Part shown: in pieces, positions 52,218 to 61,967 of the stretch
Layout: every line of letters begins with the position of its first letter
How positions within the stretch are numbered: position 1 is the first letter of the stretch
NCBI GenBank assembly: GCA_012959995.1
Contig: DUCC01000029.1
Coordinates: forward strand, 1-64,000
Length of the DNA stretch: 64,000 bases
Direction of reading: 5' to 3'
Source of the DNA: Acidimicrobiia bacterium
GTDB lineage: Bacteria > Actinomycetota > Acidimicrobiia > Acidimicrobiales > MedAcidi-G1
Notes under the pieces: generated by a model
Told to the model about the DNA's origin: nothing
Seen by the model: the letters and a program-made list of their open reading frames with translations, nothing else
Databases searched by the model: none
Position numbers and translations under genes: made by a program

Positions 52218-53122
52218 CCGGCTAAAGCCACCGCCACTTGGGCAGCCACCGTGGCGTTGTGGGTTACCAAAGCAACGTTGGTATCCAAACTGGCTCCGCC
52301 GGTGGTCTCCACAATATGGGCCAACAAAAACGGGGTGATCTCCGCCCCAGAAACACCTTGATCATGGGCCGCCGCTAAACCCGCTTCAATAGCAGCCTCA
52401 ATAATGACTTGGTCGGCTTCGTATTCCGCCGGAACCGGTGCAGCGAGAACCACCCCGGTGGTCAGCCCAACCGACCAATGGGCATGAAGAATGGCCGCCG
52501 CATGAGAGGCATCAGAAACCGAGGCAGTGACCGGCAAGTCAAGACCGCGCGTCCAAAACTCGGGGAAAATTTCGGTCTGCCAACCCAAAACCGGAACCCC
52601 CAAAGTCTCTAAGGCTTCCAACGTACGAGGCAAATCCAGCACGGCTTTGACCCCGGCACTCACCACCGCCACCGGCAGAGAACCCAAAGCGGTGAGATCA
52701 GCAGAAACGTCACCGGTATCGCCGCGATGCACCCCACCCAAACCGCCGGTCGCAAAAAGGCGAATACCCGCCTGATGGGCAGCAAACATGGTGGTAGCCA
52801 CCGTGGTGGCCCCTAAGGTTTTGTTGGCCAAAGTGGCGCCCACGTCACGCCAACTCACCTTGGCTACGTCGGGCGCAGAACCCAACCGCTCGATTTGGTC
52901 GGCGGTGAGACCCACCACCAAACAGCCTTCCAACAAAGCCACGGTGGCCGGCACCGCCCCCTGCTGGCGAACCGTGTCTTCCACCGTTAAAGCCGTGGCC
53001 ACATTACGGGGATGCGGCATACCGTGGCTAATGATGGTGGACTCTAAAGCCACCACCGGACGTTGCTCGGCCAAAGCGTCGGCTACTTCAGGAGCAATCA
53101 GTAAAAAGTCAGAGGCGGTCAC
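52205..53122 (-). CDS. psuG: Pseudouridine-5'-phosphate glycosidase
   Basis: 305 residues from GTG at 53122; TTG at 53179 in the same frame would add 19 residues unlike the family. PVVALESTIISHGMPHPRNV, TADQIERLG, KVSWRDVGATLANKTLGATTVA, IRLFATGGLGGVHRG and PVLGWQTEIFPEFWTRG agree with PsuG. It converts pseudouridine 5'-phosphate and water to uracil and ribose 5-phosphate. A PsuK kinase is not adjacent. The stop overlaps the end of the sulfotransferase-like gene. Confidence 0.9.
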   Translation of the reverse strand: MTASDFLLIAPEVADALAEQRPVVALESTIISHGMPHPRNVATALTVEDTVRQQGAVPATVALLEGCLVVGLTADQIERLGSAPDVAKVSWRDVGATLANKTLGATTVATTMFAAHQAGIRLFATGGLGGVHRGDTGDVSADLTALGSLPVAVVSAGVKAVLDLPRTLEALETLGVPVLGWQTEIFPEFWTRGLDLPVTASVSDASHAAAILHAHWSVGLTTGVVLAAPVPAEYEADQVIIEAAIEAGLAAAHDQGVSGAEITPFLLAHIVETTGGASLDTNVALVTHNATVAAQVAVALAGYEA

Positions 53123-53249
53123 TCGTTTAGTTTGCCCGGCGAACAGCCAGACCCCACCGACCCTCAGGCAGCAACGCAATTAGTCGCAAAAAAAGAAAAC
53201 GGCGACCAACTTGGTTGTGCAAAGAGCGCAAAGCGGCAACAATGGCTCT

Positions 53250-54344
53250 ATGCAACGACCTCCCATGCGCATCCTTGACCTCACCGGTAGCCCCGAAGCC
53301 ATGGGCCACACCCACGGAAAAACCTACGCTGAAGAAATACAGGCCTACGCCGAAGATCGCATCGCTTTAGCAGGCACCGAATTCTGGGCCGGCGGAGAAA
53401 TAGACAAAGCAACCGTCTTAGAGATCGCCGAGTCCACCCTGCCCGCCCACCAGACCCACTCACCCGACCTCTACGCAGAAATGTGCGCCCTAGCCGAAGG
53501 CGCCGGCATCACCCCCGCCGAAGCAGTAGTGGTTGGTGGTTTCACCGATTTCGTAGACACCGTGCGCAGCGTGGTCACCGGCGCCCACCCCGACCCCGTA
53601 GTCGAAGACGACTGCACCGCCTTTATTGTCCCCAACCAGCGAGGCGTCAACGACCAAGGCCTCTACGGCCAAACCTGGGACATGCACGACACAGCCACCG
53701 AACACGTTGTGCTGCTGCGTCTTCGTCCCCAAGACGCACCCGCCGCCCTAGTTTTTTCTACCGTGGGCTGCCTCGGACAAATCGGCATGAACGAAGCCGG
53801 AGTCTGCATAGGCATCAACAACCTGACCGCCCTTGACGGCGGCCCCGGCGTCATGTGGCCCTCCGTGGTGCGGGCAGCCCTCGCTACCGAAACCGCCGAT
53901 CAAGCATTGCAAGAAATACTCACCGCCGACCTGGCCGGCGCCCATAGTTTTCTGGTCTTCGACAAAAGCGGGGTGGGTTACATGATCGAAGCCATGCCCA
54001 CTAAACGACCCTACGTGTCCTTAGACCAAGACGCTTTAATCCACACCAACCACGCCTTATGGCTTGAGGCACAAAACCACGAAGGGCCCAAAAACCCATT
54101 GCTTAAAGCCAACTCAGAAAAACGACACCATGAAGCCACCAAACTCCTCGACCGCCACGACCTGACCCCCCAAGACCTCATGGCCGTAACCCGCCACCCC
54201 GAAGCAATCTGCCAAATCTCGTCAGAACCCTTCCACCTGGAATCCAGCGGCGGAGCCATCATGCGGCCCTCCACCGGTGACTTCTGGGCGGTATGGGGAG
54301 TACCCAGCCACAACGACTACCTCCACATCCCGTTCCATGGCTGA
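53250..54344 (+). CDS. C45-family autoproteolytic acyltransferase/hydrolase
   Basis: 364 residues from ATG at 53250. GSPEAMGHTHGKTYAEEIQAYAED leads, and VEDDCTAFIVPNQR contains the Cys (about residue 112) that would become the N-terminal nucleophile after self-cleavage. YGQTWDMHDTATEHVVLLRL and NEAGVCIGINNLTA follow. Relatives include isopenicillin N acyltransferase and acid-ceramidase-like amidases. Substrate unknown. The next gene overlaps its stop by 8 bp. Confidence 0.8.
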   Translation: MQRPPMRILDLTGSPEAMGHTHGKTYAEEIQAYAEDRIALAGTEFWAGGEIDKATVLEIAESTLPAHQTHSPDLYAEMCALAEGAGITPAEAVVVGGFTDFVDTVRSVVTGAHPDPVVEDDCTAFIVPNQRGVNDQGLYGQTWDMHDTATEHVVLLRLRPQDAPAALVFSTVGCLGQIGMNEAGVCIGINNLTALDGGPGVMWPSVVRAALATETADQALQEILTADLAGAHSFLVFDKSGVGYMIEAMPTKRPYVSLDQDALIHTNHALWLEAQNHEGPKNPLLKANSEKRHHEATKLLDRHDLTPQDLMAVTRHPEAICQISSEPFHLESSGGAIMRPSTGDFWAVWGVPSHNDYLHIPFHG

Positions 54345-54963
54345 CCTCACCTACACCAACCTTCACCCCAAGTGGGCCGAACAACTCACCGAGATTGAGC
54401 ACACCGTGTTCGCCAGTATTGACATTGAAGACCTACTCAGTTTGCGTGACATGGAGGCCTATTGCCGGGTGTTTCCCGAAGGCGGCTTCGTGGCTCTCGA
54501 CGACGACACCCCAGTTGGTTTCGGCCTCGGCATTTTGCTGGACTTCGACTTCGAAGACACCAGCCACTCACTAGATGATCTGACCGGTGAAGAAGACTGC
54601 GGCAACCACAACCCCGACGGCGACTGGTATTACGGAGTAACCATCGCCGTCAACCCGCAATACCGCAAACAAGGCATCGGCAATCGTCTTTACGAACTAC
54701 GCAAAGAAGTAGTACGCACGCTAAACAAAAAAGGCATAGTGGCCGGCGGGGTAATACCCGGCTACGCCAAACACCTCCACGACATGACCGCCGACCAATA
54801 CATCGACCAAGTAGTGGCCGGCACCCTCCACGACCCAACCTTAAGCTTTCAAATCGCCAACGGTTTTCAAGCCCGCGGGGCTATACCCGACTACCTTGAC
54901 GACCCCACGGTAGGTAACAACGCTGTGCTCATCGTTTGGGAAAACACCGACTACCAGCCTTAA
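54337..54963 (+). CDS. GNAT-family N-acetyltransferase
   Basis: 208 residues from ATG at 54337. A GNAT core is visible: GFVALDDDTPVGFGLGILL, YYGVTIAVNPQYRKQGIGNRLYELRKE (acetyl-CoA-binding R-x2-G-x-G type motif) and VVAGGVIPGYAKHL. The middle and end resemble a group of GNATs with long C-terminal regions. Likely acetyl-acceptor unknown. It overlaps the C45 gene, so the two probably work together, for example removing and adding acyl groups. Confidence 0.8.
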   Translation: MADLTYTNLHPKWAEQLTEIEHTVFASIDIEDLLSLRDMEAYCRVFPEGGFVALDDDTPVGFGLGILLDFDFEDTSHSLDDLTGEEDCGNHNPDGDWYYGVTIAVNPQYRKQGIGNRLYELRKEVVRTLNKKGIVAGGVIPGYAKHLHDMTADQYIDQVVAGTLHDPTLSFQIANGFQARGAIPDYLDDPTVGNNAVLIVWENTDYQP

Positions 54964-55694
54964 GCAGACAGCGTACGAAAACGAGCCGGGGTTTCACCGG
55001 CCAACCGAGCAAACTGCCGGGTAAAGCTCGCCTGATCGTAAAAACCACAAGAAACAGCCACCGAAGCAATCGGCTCCTCAGAGTTCAACAACAACGATGT
55101 GGCCCGGTCGACCCGCACCCGCAACACATATTGCGTAGCGCTCAACCCAAACACTTTTTTCATGCGCCGCTCTAACTGTTTTTCTGAACAACCAGCAGCC
55201 TCCGCTAAATCAGCAACCCGCAGCGGGGACGACAACCGTTGTTGCACCAACTCAACCACCCGGGTGAGCGACTCAAAAGAGATACTCTCTTCGCTGGGCG
55301 TCGCCAAATCTCGGCTTACGCTCACCAAAGCAGAAACTTGCGAACCCTCCATCACCGGGAGTTTTACGGTCATGTACCAGCCGAACGAACCATCGGGGCG
55401 GCGAATCAACTCCAACTCATTACGCAACGGTTCGCCGGTAGCCAACACCAGTGCGTCTTGTTCTTCGTAGCGTTCGGCGAGTTGAGTAGGAAAAAGGTCA
55501 ATCGCCCGAGCACCAATGACCTCACGCTTTGAAGTTCGGCCCGAACGCCGAACAAAAGCGTCATTAACCGCCAAGTAACGATCATCGGCTCCCTTCATGC
55601 AAAACATGACATGGGGGAGTGCATCAAACAATTCAACCAGAGCAGAAGTAGACCCGGCAGAAAAAAGTGACTGATTGTTTAATTCGTCCGTCAT
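54960..55694 (-). CDS. PAS-domain AraC-family transcriptional regulator
   Basis: 244 residues from ATG at 55694. The N-terminal half is a PAS domain (LPHVMFCMKGADDRYLAVNDAFVRRSG, then GSFGWYMTVKLPV). The C-terminal half has two AraC helix-turn-helix units (LRVADLAEAAGCSEKQLERRMKKVFG and PIASVAVSCGFYDQASFTRQFARLAGETPARFR). It is divergent from putA with 52 bp between starts, so it probably controls proline use; the PAS ligand is unknown. Confidence 0.85.
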   Translation of the reverse strand: MTDELNNQSLFSAGSTSALVELFDALPHVMFCMKGADDRYLAVNDAFVRRSGRTSKREVIGARAIDLFPTQLAERYEEQDALVLATGEPLRNELELIRRPDGSFGWYMTVKLPVMEGSQVSALVSVSRDLATPSEESISFESLTRVVELVQQRLSSPLRVADLAEAAGCSEKQLERRMKKVFGLSATQYVLRVRVDRATSLLLNSEEPIASVAVSCGFYDQASFTRQFARLAGETPARFRTLSA

Positions 55695-55746
55695 AACAAG
55701 GGAAATCGTACAAGACCTCAGCAAGTTATTTCAGCAAACTTACCAA

Positions 55747-58700
55747 ATGGAAGAAAAAATGTCGCCTCAGAGCATCGACCTACTTACCGACCAGGCCGTA
55801 GAACTGGTCGCCCAGTGGCTCACCGCAGCACAAAAAACTGAAACGAAAAGCGAACAAAAACTCAACGCCCGCCTCGCCACACTGATCGAAGACCCCGACG
55901 GGGTGGCCTTCACCATGCGTTTCGTCGACCGAGTAGCCCGTCACCGCAGCAACAAATCAGCAGCCATCCAACTACGCCGCTTGGTTGCCGAACAAAAACT
56001 CCCCAAGTTTCTGAGCCCGGTCGATCGACTGCTTCTACAAATAGGGGCACGCCTGGCCCCGGTATTACCAGGAATAGTTTTACCGTTAGCCCGTTTACGC
56101 ATGCGCAGTTTGGTGGGCCACTTGGTAGTAGACGCCGAACCAGAAGCCATGCGTGCCCACCTCGAAGCTCGCAGCGCAGAAGGTTATGCCTGCAACGTCA
56201 ACCTATTAGGTGAAGCGGTGCTGGGCGACCAAGAAGCCACCCACCGTTATGAACAAACCCTCGGGTTAATAAACGACCCCGAAGTCAACTACGTCTCCAT
56301 CAAAGTTTCATCGATCACCAGCCAAATAAACCTGTGGGCATTTGACCACACACTGGAGCGAATCAAAGCCCAACTACGAGAGATATACCGCCAAGCCGCC
56401 GCCTCACAGCCACCCACCTTCATCAACCTCGACATGGAAGAATACCGCGACCTACATCTCACGGTTAGAGCCTTTACCGAACTGCTCGTTGAACCAGAGT
56501 TACGTTCACTTAACGCCGGCATTGTTTTACAGACCTACCTGCCCGACACTTACGCCGTGATGCAAAACCTCACCACCTGGGCCGCCCAACGAAAAGAAAA
56601 CGGCGGCGGCGACATAAAGATACGCCTGGTCAAAGGGGCCAACTTGGCCATGGAAAAAGTCGAAGCAGCGCTCCACGGTTGGCAACCCGCCCCCTACGCC
56701 AGCAAAGCAGAAGTAGACGCCAACTACAAACGATGCGTGGACTGGGCATTCCACCCCGAGCGACTTGATGCAGTACGCATAGGTTTAGCCAGCCACAATT
56801 TGTTTGATGTGGCCTGGGCCCACCTGCTGGCCCAAGAGCGGCAAGTCGCCCACCGCATAGAGTTCGAAATGCTCCAAGGCATGGCGCCCGCCCAAGCCCG
56901 GCAAGTACAAAGCGACACCGAAGGACTGCTGCTCTACACCCCAGTAGTAGGTAAAAAAGACTTCGACGTAGCCATCAGTTACCTCTTTCGCCGCCTCGAA
57001 GAAAACGCCTCAGACGAGAATTTTTTACGCCACCTCTTCACCCTGCACCCCCAAAGCCCAGAGTTTGTTCAACAAGCAGAGCTCTTCCGCCAAGCCATCG
57101 CCCAACGCCACGACGCAGGTTCTGCCCCGCGACGAGCCACCAACATGCAGCCAAGGCAAAACGCCACATTCGTAAACCAACCCGACCTTGACCCGTCACT
57201 ACCGGCCACCCAAAAATGGTTAGAGCAACTTGTTGACCAACAACCTCAACCGGTTCAAGCCCCAGTCACCACGAAACGTGAAGAAATAACGCGCATCATC
57301 GACGTCGCCAAAAATGCACAAAAAGAATGGATAGCACGGCCACTAAGCGAAAGAAAAAAAACATTGGCTGCCGTAGCCGAAGAACTATTGGCCCGCCACG
57401 CAGAACTCATGGTCACCATGGCCCACGAAGCAGAAAAAACCCGGGCTGAAGCCGACGGGGAAATCAGCGAAGCCATTGACTTTGTGCGCTGGTACGCCCA
57501 ACAAAGCAGCGAACTAGAACAAACAGACCACGCTCGCTTTACCCCCCTAGGGGTAATAGCGGTCATCCCTCCCTGGAACTTCCCGGTAGCCATCCCCGCC
57601 GGCGGAGTGCTGGCGGCCTTGGCCGCCGGAAACGGAGTGATCTTTAAACCAGCACCCGAAACCCCTCGCTGCGCCGAAGTGATCGCCGAAGCCTGCTGGG
57701 CCGCCGGAGTACCCAAAGAACTACTGCAATTCGTGCGCACCCCCGACGACCAAGTGGGGCAACATTTAGTCACCACGGTCGACGGAGTGATCCTGACCGG
57801 AGGAGCAGAAACCGCAGAACTGTTTCGCTCATGGAAACCAGAAATAAAACTCTTCGCCGAAACCAGCGGAAAAAATGCCCTCATCGTCACCCCGCAAGCC
57901 GACCTCGACCTGGCCGCCGCCGACCTCGTGCGCTCGGCCTTTAGCCACCAAGGCCAAAAATGTTCAGCAGCCAGTTTAGGCATTTTGGTGGGGTCGGTAG
58001 CCACCGATCAGCGATTCTTACGCCAAATCGTAGATGCTGCCGCATCACTAGTGCTAGGCCCAGCACACGACCCAGCAACCACCTTCGCCCCACTCATTGC
58101 CCCAGCCCAAGGCAAACTCTTAAAAGCCCTCACCACCCTGACTCCCGGGGAAAAATGGTTACTTCAACCCACAGCACTCGACGATGAAGGCCAACGCTGG
58201 ACCCCCGGCATAAAAACAGGGGTCACCCCAGGGTCGGCATTTCACCAAACCGAATGCTTCGGGCCCGTGCTGGGCCTCATGGCAGCCACAGACCTTGGAG
58301 AAGCCATAAGTTGGCAAAACGATGTTGACTACGGACTCACCGGCGGCATCCACTCCCTAGACCCCACCGAAATTGAGCAATGGCTCAACCAAGTAGAAGT
58401 CGGGAACGCCTACGTCAACCGAGTAATCACCGGAGCCATCGTCAACCGGCAACCCTTTGGCGGATGGAAACGCTCAGCCATCGGCCTCGGAGCCAAAGCC
58501 GGGGGCACCGATTACCTGCTGCAACTCGGCACCTGGCAGCCCATCGATGCCAGCGACCTCAGCGCCGCCATCGACGACGACCAAAAATGGTGGGAACAGC
58601 ATTACCGCATTGACCATGACCCAACGGGATTATTTTGCGAAGCCAACATCTTGCGTTACCTCCCACACCCCGATGTGTTGATTCGCATCGCTGCAGGAAC

Positions 58701-59013
58701 AAAACAAACGGTTATCGATCGGATACTGGCCGCCACGGACCGCTGTGGCGTAAACCCCCACCTAAGCCACGGCGACCAAACCAGCGATCAAGAATTCGCT
58801 GAACTCTTGGCTGGCCACCGCTTTGGACGGCTACGAATAATTGGCCCAGTCAGCCCAAAAATAAGACAAGCCGCCCAAGCCGCCGAAATCAACATTATTG
58901 ATGCACCAGTTACGGCCAGCGGCCGACTTGAATTGAGGTGGTACCTACGCGAGCAAGCCATTAGCCGCACCCTGCACCGCTTCGGAAACCTCATTTCCGC
59001 CAGTAACGAATAA
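55747..59013 (+). CDS. putA: Bifunctional proline dehydrogenase / P5C dehydrogenase PutA
   Basis: About 1088 residues from ATG at 55747 (ATG at 55759 is an alternative). The PRODH barrel spans roughly residues 100-430 (KVSSITSQINLWAFDHTLER, NLDMEEYRDLHLTVRAF, RLVKGANLAMEKVEA, LASHNLFDVAWAHLLA). The aldehyde dehydrogenase part spans about 500-960 (VIPPWNFPVAIPAGGVLAAL, FAETSGKNALIV, nucleophile Cys in FSHQGQKCSAASLG, TECFGPVLGLM). A C-terminal extension ends YLREQAISRTLHRFGNL, as in long PutAs. It lacks the N-terminal DNA-binding domain, in keeping with a separate regulator next door. Confidence 0.9.
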   Translation: MEEKMSPQSIDLLTDQAVELVAQWLTAAQKTETKSEQKLNARLATLIEDPDGVAFTMRFVDRVARHRSNKSAAIQLRRLVAEQKLPKFLSPVDRLLLQIGARLAPVLPGIVLPLARLRMRSLVGHLVVDAEPEAMRAHLEARSAEGYACNVNLLGEAVLGDQEATHRYEQTLGLINDPEVNYVSIKVSSITSQINLWAFDHTLERIKAQLREIYRQAAASQPPTFINLDMEEYRDLHLTVRAFTELLVEPELRSLNAGIVLQTYLPDTYAVMQNLTTWAAQRKENGGGDIKIRLVKGANLAMEKVEAALHGWQPAPYASKAEVDANYKRCVDWAFHPERLDAVRIGLASHNLFDVAWAHLLAQERQVAHRIEFEMLQGMAPAQARQVQSDTEGLLLYTPVVGKKDFDVAISYLFRRLEENASDENFLRHLFTLHPQSPEFVQQAELFRQAIAQRHDAGSAPRRATNMQPRQNATFVNQPDLDPSLPATQKWLEQLVDQQPQPVQAPVTTKREEITRIIDVAKNAQKEWIARPLSERKKTLAAVAEELLARHAELMVTMAHEAEKTRAEADGEISEAIDFVRWYAQQSSELEQTDHARFTPLGVIAVIPPWNFPVAIPAGGVLAALAAGNGVIFKPAPETPRCAEVIAEACWAAGVPKELLQFVRTPDDQVGQHLVTTVDGVILTGGAETAELFRSWKPEIKLFAETSGKNALIVTPQADLDLAAADLVRSAFSHQGQKCSAASLGILVGSVATDQRFLRQIVDAAASLVLGPAHDPATTFAPLIAPAQGKLLKALTTLTPGEKWLLQPTALDDEGQRWTPGIKTGVTPGSAFHQTECFGPVLGLMAATDLGEAISWQNDVDYGLTGGIHSLDPTEIEQWLNQVEVGNAYVNRVITGAIVNRQPFGGWKRSAIGLGAKAGGTDYLLQLGTWQPIDASDLSAAIDDDQKWWEQHYRIDHDPTGLFCEANILRYLPHPDVLIRIAAGTKQTVIDRILAATDRCGVNPHLSHGDQTSDQEFAELLAGHRFGRLRIIGPVSPKIRQAAQAAEINIIDAPVTASGRLELRWYLREQAISRTLHRFGNLISASNE

Positions 59014-59056
59014 GCACTGGTTGGCGTATTGGGCATTGGGCGGCCAGACTGCACCT

Positions 59057-60241
59057 ATGTCTGACCATTTCGACCGAGCCGACCAAGGTGCCTTAGGGAC
59101 GCTACGCATCGCCGACTTCTCTCGCGTGCTGGCCGGCCCACTAGCCACCATGGTGCTCGGTGACCTCGGCGCCGACGTCATCAAAATTGAACAACCCGGA
59201 GTAGGCGACGACACCCGCACCTGGGGGCCACCTTGGTGGGGCGAAGGCGAGACCGCCACCAGCACCTACTACCTCGGTTTCAACCGCAACAAACGATCCA
59301 TCGCCCTAGACCTCCGCCAAGAACAAGACCTTCAAGTGGCTCGACAAATCTGCCAAAGCGCCGATGTCGTGATAGATAACTTTCGCACCGGCACCATGGA
59401 ACGCTTCGGATTAGACCGTCAAACACTCGCCCACGACCACCCCGAGCTCATTACCTGTTCGGTCACCGGATTCGGCAGCACCGGGGCAGGCGCCGATCTA
59501 GCCGGCTACGACTTTTTGATTCAAGCCATGAGCGGCATCATGCACATCACCGGCGAAGTAGACGGCCAGCCATCAAAAATAGGGTCAGCCATGGTCGATA
59601 AACTGACCGGCCTCTACGCCGCCGTAGGTATTTTGGCCGCCGTAGAAGAACGTCACCGCACCGGCGAAGGTCAACACGTTGAAGTATCGCTTATGCAATC
59701 AGCGTTGGCCGGTTTACTCAACGTGGGGTCCGCCCACGTAGTAGCCGACGTTGACCCGGATCGTCACGGAAACCGACACCCGTCCATCGCCCCCTACGAG
59801 CCCTACCAAGCAGCCGATGAACCAGTAGTAATAGCGGCAGCCAGCCCAGTCTTATGGGAACGCTTCTGCGTGGCCCTTAATCAGGAAACCTGGAAAACTG
59901 ACCCCCGTTTCGCCACCAACGAGGCCCGCGTAGCCCACGTACAAGAACTGGCCGACGAAGTAAACGCCGTGTTGGCAACAAACACCGCACAGCACTGGGT
60001 TGCTTTACTTCAAGAAGCGGGAATCCCCGCCGGGCCCATCAACAATGTACGCCAGGCCTTTGAGGCTGCCCAAGCCTTGGGCCTCGACCCAATAGCTACC
60101 ATGATCGACCAAGGCGCCGAGTTTCGTTCGGTGCGTTCGCCGATCAAACTCTCAGGCACCCCGCCGGAAGTACGCCGCTCACCGCCGATAAACGACCAGC
60201 ACGGTGAGGAAATTCGCCAAGAACTATCCGAGAGCGATTAA
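59057..60241 (+). CDS. Class III (CaiB/BaiF) CoA-transferase
   Basis: 394 residues from ATG at 59057. LRIADFSRVLAGPLATMVLGDLGADVIKIEQPG is the family start (catalytic Asp later in AGYDFLIQAMSG, within GAGADLAGYDF). RNKRSIALDLR, DVVIDNFRTGTMERFGL and VEVSLMQSALAGLLNVG are typical. It moves CoA between carboxylic acids; the substrate is unknown. It ends by overlapping the lipoprotein gene on the other strand by 18 bp. Confidence 0.9.
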   Translation: MSDHFDRADQGALGTLRIADFSRVLAGPLATMVLGDLGADVIKIEQPGVGDDTRTWGPPWWGEGETATSTYYLGFNRNKRSIALDLRQEQDLQVARQICQSADVVIDNFRTGTMERFGLDRQTLAHDHPELITCSVTGFGSTGAGADLAGYDFLIQAMSGIMHITGEVDGQPSKIGSAMVDKLTGLYAAVGILAAVEERHRTGEGQHVEVSLMQSALAGLLNVGSAHVVADVDPDRHGNRHPSIAPYEPYQAADEPVVIAAASPVLWERFCVALNQETWKTDPRFATNEARVAHVQELADEVNAVLATNTAQHWVALLQEAGIPAGPINNVRQAFEAAQALGLDPIATMIDQGAEFRSVRSPIKLSGTPPEVRRSPPINDQHGEEIRQELSESD

Positions 60242-61927
60242 AAAAGGCCCAGCCGGGCCGGCGGGGTCGGTTAGGCCCGATAGGTCAGCCCACGCAATGG
60301 TGACCGAAAGGCCACCGAGGTAACCCGGGGCAACGGAGTATTCATCAAAGTTAAGTTGCAAACCATTAAGGGTGATGGCGAAGTGCTCAAATATTGTGGC
60401 TGACGGCCACCCTCGCCAAGACTCCAAGGGGTCAATCTGGTCTACCTGGCTACTCAAGGCAGAATGGGTGAGTAGTCCTAAAGTATTTACCCAGTCACTC
60501 TCGGGGAGAAAGAGCGATTCGAGTGTGATGAGTTGCCCGGTTTCGGCGGAAAAGTTAAAAGATTGCGCTGACTCGTTTCCGTTGGCGGTGCCGGCGAAAT
60601 AAGTCCAATGGCGAATAACCACGCTGATCACGGTGTCGGAATCCATGGTGACTTCGGTGCCCCAATGGGCAAACGACCCACTCCCGGGTGCCCAATTATT
60701 GGTCAGGTTGTATTCAGCAGTTTCTATAGCCCACTCAAGGTACTGGTCAAGTCCAGCATCGAGATAACTTTCAATAGTGGCGTTAATGGTCTGGCTAGGT
60801 AAGGGCCCAGCAACCTGTACCCATTGAACCTCAAAATCAACACCACCCCATTCATTGGGGTGGCTACAAGAAAGAGACTTTGCGGTATAGGTATTTACCC
60901 AACCGGCATGGTGCTCAACCGGGGTAACAGCGGGGTCTTCGTGACGACAAGCAAGAACCTCGAGCGTAAAAGTATCAAGGTTGGGTGGAGCCACAATGAA
61001 ATCAGCCAACGGGCCATCAGGGTCTAACAAGTCGCTCACTTCGGTCCAGCCAATGGTTACTACCGGATCTTCGTAAAGGCGAAACAGTGGGGCAAAGAGA
61101 GTAAAAGTAAGCCCCTCGGGATTCGGGGAAAAGTTGGTGAGTTCTTCACTCAAGTCCCAGCCGGCATCTTCGGCATCGGGGTATTTCTCAAAAACCGCGG
61201 CCGCCACCAAAGGAGCCAATTGGCTAGCCCAGTCAACGCCCGGGGAGAAAATGTCAGTAGCGGCTAGCTGCTGACCAGTGTCTAGATCGAAAAATATTTG
61301 TTGTGAAGAATATTCCATACGTGCTCGCCCGTACCAATATGCACCACTATTAACCGTGACCCCCAGCAGGCGAGGAGAATCAAAAGACACATTAATTGAC
61401 CAACCAATTTCTGGAAAAGACCCGGTTCCTTCGTAAAAATCCCCAGCGAAGGCCAAAGTGTCATCAATAAACGCTTCCTCCATACCCGTACCAAGCTCTT
61501 CAAGAGCGTCGTTAATGATTTGATCAACCCCGGTGCCGGCTACCCGCAGCCAAGAAATACTCATCAACAAAGAAAAATCAGGATCAGCGTTTATTGCGTC
61601 ACAAGAGGTGCTCACAGAAAGAAATTCGTGCGGCCAATCAGCCTGACCGGTTACCGGTGAAATTGCGTAAGGCTGTTCTTGACAAGCCTCAACTTGTTCA
61701 AGCAACAGAGAATACTGTTCAGTTGGCGACAAAGTAGTTGTAGTGGTGGTCGTTGAGGTGGCGCTGATAGTCGTCGAGGTGGTGGTTTCAACCGGAACAG
61801 CGGTAGTGGCCGGAGCAACGTCCAGGGTGGTGGTTGGCGGTTGAGCGCTGTCGCCACCGCTACAGGCGGCGATCAATAAACCGCTGGCCAGTAAAGCCAC
61901 CGTGGGAAAGATTTTTACGTTAGACAC
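60224..61927 (-). CDS. Lipoprotein with two DUF3298/RsiV-like domains
   Basis: 567 residues from GTG at 61927, the choice that gives a clean lipoprotein signal (VKIFPTVALLASGLLIAAC) and avoids the upstream gene; an ATG frame to 62068 would overlap it. After a long Thr/Ser linker come two similar halves. Each has a CDAINADPDF or CSHPNEW-like beginning, a long helix (IINDALEELGTGMEEAF and TINATIESYLDAGLDQYL), and a QIFFDLDTGQQLAATDIF or SFNFSAETGQLITLESLF motif typical of DUF3298. It is extracytoplasmic; role unknown. Confidence 0.75.
   Translation of the reverse strand: MSNVKIFPTVALLASGLLIAACSGGDSAQPPTTTLDVAPATTAVPVETTTSTTISATSTTTTTTTLSPTEQYSLLLEQVEACQEQPYAISPVTGQADWPHEFLSVSTSCDAINADPDFSLLMSISWLRVAGTGVDQIINDALEELGTGMEEAFIDDTLAFAGDFYEGTGSFPEIGWSINVSFDSPRLLGVTVNSGAYWYGRARMEYSSQQIFFDLDTGQQLAATDIFSPGVDWASQLAPLVAAAVFEKYPDAEDAGWDLSEELTNFSPNPEGLTFTLFAPLFRLYEDPVVTIGWTEVSDLLDPDGPLADFIVAPPNLDTFTLEVLACRHEDPAVTPVEHHAGWVNTYTAKSLSCSHPNEWGGVDFEVQWVQVAGPLPSQTINATIESYLDAGLDQYLEWAIETAEYNLTNNWAPGSGSFAHWGTEVTMDSDTVISVVIRHWTYFAGTANGNESAQSFNFSAETGQLITLESLFLPESDWVNTLGLLTHSALSSQVDQIDPLESWRGWPSATIFEHFAITLNGLQLNFDEYSVAPGYLGGLSVTIAWADLSGLTDPAGPAGPFLIALG
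60240..60259 (-). terminator. Terminator-like hairpin inside the end of the lipoprotein gene
   Basis: On the reverse strand GGCCC-GGCT-GGGCC is followed directly by TTTTTT. The hairpin encodes GPAGP and the T-run Phe-Leu in the last codons, so the signal precedes the stop codon at 60224-60226 by about 13 bases. Confidence 0.5.
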
Positions 61928-61967
61928 CCGCTCATTGTGACACAGATGAAAAAACTTTGCCGGGCAG

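Noticed and set aside
59021-59056. Upstream start of the CoA-transferase
   Set aside because: The extra 12 residues are unlike the family; ATG at 59057 fits.
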